Shown here in pieces: positions 44,901-53,900 of a stretch of DNA of 64,000 bases. Under the pieces are notes generated by a model, which was not told the origin of the DNA, made no database searches, and was given only the letters and a program-made list of their open reading frames with translations. Origin of the DNA: Strongylocentrotus droebachiensis (taxonomy: Eukaryota > Echinodermata > Echinoidea > Camarodonta > Strongylocentrotidae). Location: NCBI GenBank assembly GCA_035222895.1, contig JAVYIG010001833.1, positions 230,532 through 294,531 on the forward strand, written 5' to 3'. The stretch's first letter is position 1. Each line of letters begins with the position of its first letter. Position numbers and translations under genes: made by a program.

Positions 44901-47900
44901 CTTAAAAAGAAATGTCACTTTGGGTAAAGTATGCTTTTCTGACTTATTTATTTGTTATTGAATATTTTGATGCAGGTAATATGGAAGCATTTATACAATG
45001 CATCGTCAGGGGGGGACAAAGGCACTCTCTATGCTGCCCGCAACTACCTACAGGCCCGGAATGTAACAACCGACCCAATGAAAAATGTGAATGCAGCTGC
45101 GCATCTTCTGGAGAATTACACCATCGCCCTAATTCTTGCTGCAGCACTTCATTACTTTGGTATGAAGGACACTTCATCAATTCCTACTAAGAATGTGTTC
45201 AATCTGCAACTTCATGGCGACAGAAGTACTTATGCAACATCCATCATGAACGACTTCGTAGAAAAGTATGCTCTCCCATCTCAGCACATGAATCTAGATG
45301 CACAGCCACAGTACCAGTGCTCCAGTTGCAACAAGACATTCTCTTCTCGAAAGAAACTCACAAAGCACACCACGCAAAAACATCCAGGTAATCCTTCAGT
45401 AACAACAAGCAATGCAGATGCACGTGATGGAATCAAGTGTGTAGGGAAATTATAAAGGACCGTGAGCATAATATGAGTTTGTTGATAACGCCATCTTCGA
45501 CGGCTTGAATCAAGTGTGTAGGGAAATTATAAAGGACCGTGCAGATTCTGGACTACACTCGGCCGCGCGTTCACTCCGGTATCTAGACTCATCTCAGCCG
45601 CTTAGCCAGAGTCACGAGGCCTTGTCAAAAGGCTAGGTTGCCGGTGGCTTCACAGTAGATGGTCGCCGGTTGGTTGTTCTCCACCACCATGTAACGTCGC
45701 AGGTTTACCGTGATCTCGGGATAGCCCGCTGGAAGACTGTCAGCTGCAGAAATTAAATGAAGTAGAGAGACAGAGAGGAGAAAAACAAAGCTATGGTTAA
45801 TATAATTAAAAAATGGGCAGACAAAAAATGACAAACATATTGATTTTTTACATATCTTGGAAATATTACTCCTGCTATAAATGGAGTGATGATGCTGAAA
45901 TATTATTCTGTGAACAAAAATCATGTACAGAAATATTGTTTGGTTTACGTGCACTCTGACCTTTTTAATTGCGTTTTTAAAGTAAACATGCCAGAGTTTG
46001 TGGCTATGGAAGATGAGCTCTAATGAATTCATCAAACTCTTTACTTACGTTACCATCATTATCATCATCATAATTATCCTCCTCTTCTTCCTCCTCCTTT
46101 TCCTCCTCCTCCCCATCCTCTTTCATCTCATCATTATCATCACAAACACCATTACTACTTAAACCTTCTACCAAAACCATATTCCTTCCATCATCTATCA
46201 CCCTCTCCAACTGGCAAGGTGAAAAACTGAGCAAAGAATTGGAGCAGGGAGCAGGGAGATCTCCCTGGCCGGAGTAAGGGATTGTTGAAATGAAATATGA
46301 GCTCAGGAATCATATCATATATTACCTTGAATACCTTTCAATCTTAGGTTGGGAGTATTATTATCTTCAGGTGCAGAGAGAATTCTTTCTGATTTGTGAG
46401 TAGTGTGTCTCGTATGCCTTCAAATGGCATAAATTGTCATTCTTGTTTGAAAGATGTGCATTCTCTATGTCAATGACCCACAAGAGCAAACTATTTTTTT
46501 TTTGGGGGGGGGGGGCGGGGGGTAACAGCCCAACAAGGAAAAAGTACACCAAAACTATGGTAATCCACACCTTCTTTAGGATTGGGTGGAAGGCTGAACG
46601 TGATGTGAGGGTAAATATCATGAATTCATACATGATCTTTTTGTAAACAAACACAGTCATGCACTGATCTAACTACAAATCATCCATAAATAGCATGAAG
46701 AGATATGGAATATGGAGTAAGACGGCTATAAACAAACGTTTGGGATTTGACTACAGCTGAAGGAGGGTAGAGGTTGTATTTACAGAAGATTTGTCTTCTT
46801 TCAGTCTGTTTGATATCACATGACATGTTGGTTGGGTGCGTATAGAACCAATGTGAGGTATTCTTGGTTATCATGTCATCTGTCATGGATATTAACTTTG
46901 TTGTACACACTGAAGGCCACATTATCTATCATTTTCAGCCATAACCATGCTTTTTTTAAATCCATTTATGTTCCCAAATTACTTAATAGACTAAAATGTG
47001 TATCGAATAGTGCCATGTTTCAACAACACGGTCGCAAGTATTTTGTAATCTCAATACCCTATACTGTACATCCCAAAGAAATAATGTTTGGATCATGTAA
47101 CCTCGTTGTCATGTTCACACATTTCAATAGGTGATGCACAGAACTATTAAAAAATTGCCTTTGATTTTTCAAAAGAAGTTCCGATAGTGTTCAACGTAAT
47201 GTAGCATTAGAATAAATATCAACAAAAAGAAATCTTCTTCAAGACAGACCAGAACATAAAGGTTAAGACCTAGGGACAATAAGTGGAAAGGAAAAAGGAA
47301 TGAGGCAGGTCATAAAACCTAAGTGAAAGTAAACACTAACAGCAAGTGCTAACGAACACATACTTCGTTATATTTAATTTTTTCAATTTTGAAGAAAATA
47401 GGTAAGCAGTCCATGATATGCAAGTTAAACTATATACCACGAGCAAGTGCTAACAAAACCATACCTTCATTTCTTTTTCTATTTTGTCCCTGTTTAGAAC
47501 AGCTTTGCATTTGAGCCCCTTTCATCAAGGGACGTCTTTGAACATTTGCCAATTTTCTTTGGAGTGCCATCAGGCGAAAAACAATATAGGCCAGACTAAA
47601 CAGTAGATCAACATGGCCTTTCAACTCTTCACTCAGACCTAGATCCTCCTCAACAAAAACAAAAATTCATCATTCTCGGATTGTCAATAGATTGAAAGAG
47701 GTGAATAATTCACGGTCGTAAACTCCAAAAGACCCAGAGCTGTCATCCCCCCTCCAAAAAAAGAAGATGTTCAATGTTTTACCTTCCTAAAGTGAGAGAA
47801 AAAAAACCTGCCAAAATAATCCCTTTCCCCTCAATTGTGAAAAGAAAAGAAAATCTGTAATTTGATTTGAACTTAAGACCTTCCCAATTCAAATCATATT

Positions 47901-50900
47901 TCATAACCAAAGTTAATGTTCAAGTCATTGAAACCACTTGGGAGTGCTAGAGTAGGGTCATAACCCATGCAAAATTCATAAAAGCTTCACAATTGAGGAG
48001 AAGCAATTTTCATGAAATGCTCATTTCGGTGAAAGTGCTGAGTACAAGCAGCATTAAAAAAAATGTCTTTCCATTTCAAATTTGTCCATAAAACTCGAAT
48101 TGCGATTGTTCCATGTCTGCAAGGTTATGTTCTGCAAAATCAGTCATTTTTGTGACATAAAAACTTAATGGAACTGTTAGAGAAGCCCCTTTTTTGTGGT
48201 GCTGAGTGATTCAACTATTTTGTAGCACGATACTTTCACAGACTAGACCTCTCACAAAGATCAAAACATTTCTTGTTTTACAGTAATCAAATTCTTTCAG
48301 TTGGCTTTCATGGGTAGAGAGGGGTTCTCCAAGAGTTTGCAAGCCAATGTTTTAGCAGCAGTATACGGGACACACCCCAAATCATGCTTGAAATATCACT
48401 GTTGGAGCTAACATTCCTCCATGCTCCATACAAATTTGGTTTGAAGAGCAATACCTTGTTCAAAACGAAACATACTGAAATATTTTCTAGAGATCAAGTC
48501 ACAACTTTCAGTGTCGATTGAAAGTTTGGGTGAAGGTATAGAGACCAGAAGCAGAAGAAGAGATGTAAATACCCTGTAGCAGACAAGTATGGTCTGTTAT
48601 GTACAGAGATAAACGGATGTCCCTTGCGGTATTTATTATTTACTCCATAATAGGCCCTACTTGTTTTCCATCTTACTTCCTCTCTATCTCAGTATCATAT
48701 TAATTGTTTCACTAAGTTGCTCAATGAAACGAAGAACCCGCTTCACTGGAAACAACTCTTTTGTTTTAAGACAAGTGCTCCTAAAGATTGGCTTGCCAGT
48801 CAATTTCTAACACTACACAGATTCCACACGCAAAACGTGGACCCAACACTGTACCTAACCCTACTCACCATAATAAAACCCCAAAAGCTCTCAACTTGAA
48901 CAAAATAAAGCCTAGAGTAAGAGAGTCACTGGAGCAATTAATGTCTGATTATTTTTTTCTTCTTCCAATCTCCTTGAGATAGTGGACAATAGGTGATCTA
49001 ACATGTGCTCAAGCAACAAATGCTCTGACCTATATTTTGTCAAAAGAGTTAGAGTTACGAAAAAAATTGCACATAATTAGGCTCCTCGTCAGGGCCGGGT
49101 CTTATAATAAAGTTGCAATTAATTACAAATAATTCGAAATTAAAATCAATGGCATCTCCTATCTCTTTATTAGTGGAGAGAGTTGCAATTGATATCAACT
49201 GCAAATTATTTGTAATCAATCACAACTCTTTCACAACGGGGCCCCAGGTGTATAGTAGGGTTATATGGTCGGGTATGATGTCTGTTAGTTAGTGTAGGGT
49301 CCTGACCATGGACGAATTGTCAGCGGAACATGTGTCATGAAACCTGATGTAATCCCTATTCAGACTCTTACCTTGAGTGACAGTAAGCCTTGCCTGTGTC
49401 GTGGCTGTCCCATCATCATTGCTTGCCTCACACACCACTGACTGGTCGTTGTCACGGTCATTCCGAAGGGGCGATAACCTCAGCACTGACCCTCCCTCCG
49501 TGTCGATGATCAGGTAACGCATACCGCGCACCCTCTTATTGTTCTTGTACCATTCGAACGTTGGGGCGGGGTCGCCCGTTGCCTTGCAGTAGAACGTTGC
49601 TGCACCTTCATCTATAGCACCCTCGTCTGTCAGACCAAGTGTGATGGCCGGTGGTGCTGTAAGGTGAGAGAATAAGGGAGATTGTCATTATTTTTATGAA
49701 CGTAAAGCAATGATTTTCAGGTTTATCATATATAGATGTACATTTAGTTGTAACACTTATCATCAACACAACCGGCATCTTCAAGATTTTCATCAATATC
49801 GATAGGCTCACCACTAAGAATACACTCATCATAAAACAATGAACATGCAGCGCGGTGGACTTCATCTGGCCAACATTTCATCACCATTTTGATGGAGTAC
49901 TTTGAGTGTTTCATATTTCTGAGTCATTTCCTTTATCTTCTGGAGACGATTCTCTGTCAGCCTCAACATTTCTGCCGGATTGATTTCTCCAATCTCTTAG
50001 ATCATTTTCCTCTGCTGCTTCACCTTGAAGATCTCGTATGCAGAGGCATCTTCAACTTTCTTCAGTGGCAGTGCTGATCTGGATAACATGTCTGCTATAA
50101 TATACATGAGTTTGCCTTTTTGTATTGTACCTCTAGGTTATACTTCTTTAGCCTTAGCAGCAATCGTTGGAGTCGTTTCGGTGCTGCTAGCAGTGGTTTA
50201 AGGAATATGCTCTGCAGAGGTTTGTGGTCTGATTCAACTGTAATCCGGTCTTTTCCGAACAGGTATATTGGTTGAAGTGTTCGCATAAAAAGACTATCGC
50301 CAAAAACTCATTTTCAATTTGGGCATACCTCGTTTCTGTCTCTGTTAGTGCTCTAGATTCAAAAGCCGCTGGTTGAGAACCTTGCATCAACGTTGCACCC
50401 AGTCCTGTTTCACTTGCGTCGCATTGTATCGTCACTTCTTCGTTGACATCAAAGTAGCGTAGAACTGGTGTTGCTGTCACCAACTTCTTGACTCTGGTGT
50501 TTGCTGTCTCCTAGTCAGTGCCCCAGAACCATTTAACATCCTTGACTGTCCAGGGGCGGATCTAGCTTTTTGCTAAGGGGGGGGTTTGACCAAAATAATG
50601 ACGATGCGGAGCATCGTCCACGAGCCGCGAAGCGGCGAGCCGATTTTTTTGTGGGTGTTTATTTGAACCCCGTAAGTGATGTTTTCCTGGCATCTATTAA
50701 CACAATGGAGACCATAAAAAGCAGTGCATGATAACGTCTTTTTAAATCAAGTAACAGTTAAATAAAATAATGACGATGCGGAGCATCGTCCACGAGCCGC
50801 GAAGCGGCGATCCGATTTTTTTTGGGGTGTTTATTTGAACCCCGTAAGTGATGTTTTCCTGGCATCTATTAACACAATGGAGACCATAAAAAGCAGTGCA

Positions 50901-53900
50901 TGATAACGTCTTTTTAAATCAAGTAACAGTTAAATACACAGTTATATCCAGAGTTATCATGTGTTTGGTTAAGTTACCAGATGAGTTGAATATCTTCTCA
51001 CAATATTTGCACTTGAAAGGGTTTCTCTCCAGCGTGCGTTCTTTTTTCTTTCTTTTTTTCTTTTTTTTCTCTTTTTTTTCCCTTTTTTTTTTTTTTTTTT
51101 TTTTTTTTGGGCCGCCCAAGGGGGGGGGTTTAAACCCCCTAAACCCCCCCCGTAGATCCGCGCCTGCTGTCAGTTTTCTGAGTGGCTCGCATTCTGCTGA
51201 TAGGTTTGGCAAGAACTTTGCCAGGTAGTTCACAAACCCTACAAATCGCTGAACTGCTTTGAGATCTCTCGGACGGTCAGGTTCAGCTACTGCTTGGATC
51301 TTCTCTGGATCAGTTCGTAGTCCTTGATCTGTGAGTACGTCCTATGTACTTCACCTCGGTTTTTCTCAGTTGTATTTTGGCTTTGTTCAGCTTGAGATTT
51401 CGTTGCCTTGCTCTCTCCAGCACTCTCCTCAGATTGCGGTCGTGGTCTACGATGGCTTCTTGCATCGTTTCTTCACATCATTCTGTAGACTAGAAGATCA
51501 TCAACAATTGCTTCTACCCCTGGAAGATCTTCGACAATCTCATGCTGTCTTCGCTGATATTCTTCCGGTGCAGTGGCTATCCCAAACGGCATTCGAAGCC
51601 AACGGTAGCGTCCAAAAGGCATCCAGAACGTTGTTAGCATACTGCTCTCACCCAGCTTGACTTACCAGTACCCATCTTTAGCATCGAGGATGGTGAAAAC
51701 TGTGGCCTTTGTGAGCTGTACGTGGTAGGATTTCCTCTATAGTTGGCATTGCAATGAGATCTTTGGGGTGAATACACACTCTCAGTTTCCCAGGCTTTTC
51801 TTCACAGCTACCATGCTGCTTATCCATGGAGTTGGCGATGTCACTTTCTTTGCGATACCCTTATCTGCCAACTTTCAAATATCTTTTGTCTCAGGCTGGA
51901 CTTCATGGCTGCTGGTACCCTTCGCGGGAGATGTTGCCCTGGTTTTACTGTTTGTCTATTTCCAAGTGGTATTCACCCGGAAAGCAACCATGTAAGTCCG
52001 GTGAAGACATCTGGATATTCTTCAAGTATTTGATCCTAATTGGTGAGAGCTTCTACAGAGACATCTGTCATGTGGACGCCCTCAGGTAGATTTATGTTCC
52101 TTGTAACCAATCCGAGATTTTCGCTCACATCTGCGGAGAGGAGTGGCTCTTGTTTGGCATCCACTATTTGGAAGGTGAGCTTGTGTATAAGGAGCCGTTA
52201 CAGCATAGAACAAAATCATTCTTGCCTCTTGGTGTAATAGATTGCCTCCGTAAGGTTTGAGTTTGACATTGCTCCTCTCTATCTGTGGATCTCCGAGTCC
52301 ATCTTGCATGACATCCCATGCATCTGTGAAGCTCATCACATTGCATGTGGCCCCTGTGTCGATTAGGCAAGATATCTCTTTGAAACTGGAGCTGCCAGCC
52401 TGGAAGTTGACACCAGCCGACCTTGTTTTCTTTCCTTCCGTTGATATAGGCCTACTCCCGACCACTTCCACACGGTACACTGATTAATTTGTGTCATCAC
52501 CGGTCTGATGTGTTTCCAACAGTGTTCACTGGCTTCCTGCTCTTGGCGATACACTGTTTTGCAAAGTGGTTATTTTTGTTGCAGTTAGTGCACCATTTGC
52601 CCCATGCCGGGCATGCATTTTTGTACTTTTTTGTGGTACCCACCACAGTACTTGCAGTCTGCTTGCTTATTCTTCTGTGGTTGTGCACTTTTCCCATACC
52701 TGTTTCCTTTGAAATTCCGATCCTTGTTCATGACAACCTCTTGAGTGCTTGCAGTCGATGCTGAGCCCTCTATCTTCTTGAGCTGCATGTTGTTTGGTAA
52801 CTTTAGCACTATGGCACATGTCTATAGCTTTCTGAAGTGTAAGCTCATCTCCCCTGAGGAGGTAGGGATCTGACAGCAGGGTCTTTGATGCCTATATAAC
52901 ACAATTCTGTCCCTGATTTAGTCATCTCTGAGACTCCCAAATTCGCAGGATTCTGTTAAGCCTCTCAGAACAGGCACATGTTGATCTATGGACTCTCTTT
53001 GTTCTTGTTCTTGTGTATCAAACTGGTATCGTTAATAGATCACATTCGTCTTAAATGCCCCAAAATGGATGAGCTTGATTCCCTGTGTTCTTCAGAGAGT
53101 TGGAGTGTGGTGGATGATTTGTAGCACTCTTTTTATACGAGTGACAGAAGAGTTGCAACCCTTGTCTTATCTGGTTTATTGTCAAGCTCAGTTGCAACCT
53201 CATAATTCTCCAACTGGGAATGGAAAATTTCCAGTTTCCCTTAAAATCCCCTTTCATTTCCATTTGGCATGGTTTTAGAAAGTTTATTGAAGAGGCCATG
53301 ACTAACCGGCGAAGTCCCTACACTTCCAACTTACTTAGCAGTACTTCTTCTGTGCCCTTGTTTCCAAACATTGGCTATCGTATATTGCTTGAAAATCCCT
53401 CTTTAGAGCTCAAAAGTCCCACTCTGATACCATGTTTCAGGTTAGAATCAAGTGTGTCAAGATGGCTGACTGCCTAGTTCAAATTGTCCTTCTACTAAAT
53501 GTGTGAAGTCAAGCTCATAATTGTTTGACAGCCTGCCTTCCTCCTAAGAACAAATTCAGACCTGTACAGTCGAGATGGGGTTGTCCATTGATCGAAGGTG
53601 TGGGAGTGTGCGTTCGAAAAAGAACCATGTGTTGAACGATGGTGGAATGAAAATAAACCTTTTTAAAGCTTTCGTCACCCGATAGCCCCTAGCATCAACG
53701 TCTGTGACTCAAAGAGTTGAAAATAAATAAATAAAATCTGTTCTACTCCTTTTTTTTTCAGCTAGACCTCTATTTTCAACAATACATGCACTTCCAAAAT
53801 TGTGTGTATGTTTATTTGAGGTAATTTGAGGAAATATTTGAAATTGAGCACATCTTATATTCACAATCAATCTTGAACACTAAATTAGCGTACACCTGTT

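Larger units (their letters stand above)
39117..45635 (+). mobile_element. 6.5-kb DUF6589-bearing DNA transposon inserted in the Ig2 exon
   Basis: The ends are TAGCCTTTAAACAAGGCC and, inverted, TAGCCTTTTGACAAGGCC (16 of 18 match). Further inverted similarity occurs inside, for example TAGTCCAGATTCTGC at 39223-39237 against 45541-45555. The flanks are a perfect 9-bp duplication GGTTGCCGG (39108-39116 and 45636-45644; 10 bp if the shared T is counted). The only intact long gene is the six-exon DUF6589 gene. A 33-bp direct repeat (AATCAAGTGTGTAGGGAAAT and on) lies at 45431 and 45508, just at the gene's stop. Duplication size and long TIRs recall Mutator-type elements, but the protein is not a known MULE transposase. 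Confidence 0.88.
49740..53433 (-). mobile_element. Decayed Ty3/gypsy-type LTR retrotransposon in intron 1 of the LAR-Ig gene
   Basis: Minus-strand order is gag, protease, RT, RNase H. 53299-52500 is gag-like and includes two zinc-knuckle-like Cys/His stretches (CTNCNKNNHFAKQC; CKYCGGYHKKVQKC). 52480-52082 has the protease motif CLIDTGATCN. RT pieces are spread over about 52080-51170. RNase H (TIQCDASETGLGATL; TVESDHKPLQSI) lies at 50483-50095. A linker reaches about 49860. Stops and frame changes break it throughout. TGGTATCAGAG (53432-53422) matches an initiator-tRNA primer-binding site, so a 5' LTR should end near 53433, but I cannot define its other end. Integrase and 3' LTR are missing. 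A hAT-like MITE interrupts RT/RNase H at 50551-51166. Confidence 0.8.

Noticed and set aside
39117-45635. Reading the 6.5-kb segment as an ordinary intron of the LAR-Ig gene
   Set aside because: There is no normal donor or acceptor at the break, both sides carry the same 9 bp, and LAR-like Ig2 exons have no intron at this codon. The ends are inverted repeats.
45625-46035. 136-codon minus-strand open frame as a separate small gene
   Set aside because: Only the part from 45743 down is coding (the Ig2 exon); the upstream part is intron read-through.
45980-46240. Minus-strand Asp/Glu-rich frame
   Set aside because: It is an ATC/CTC microsatellite in an intron.
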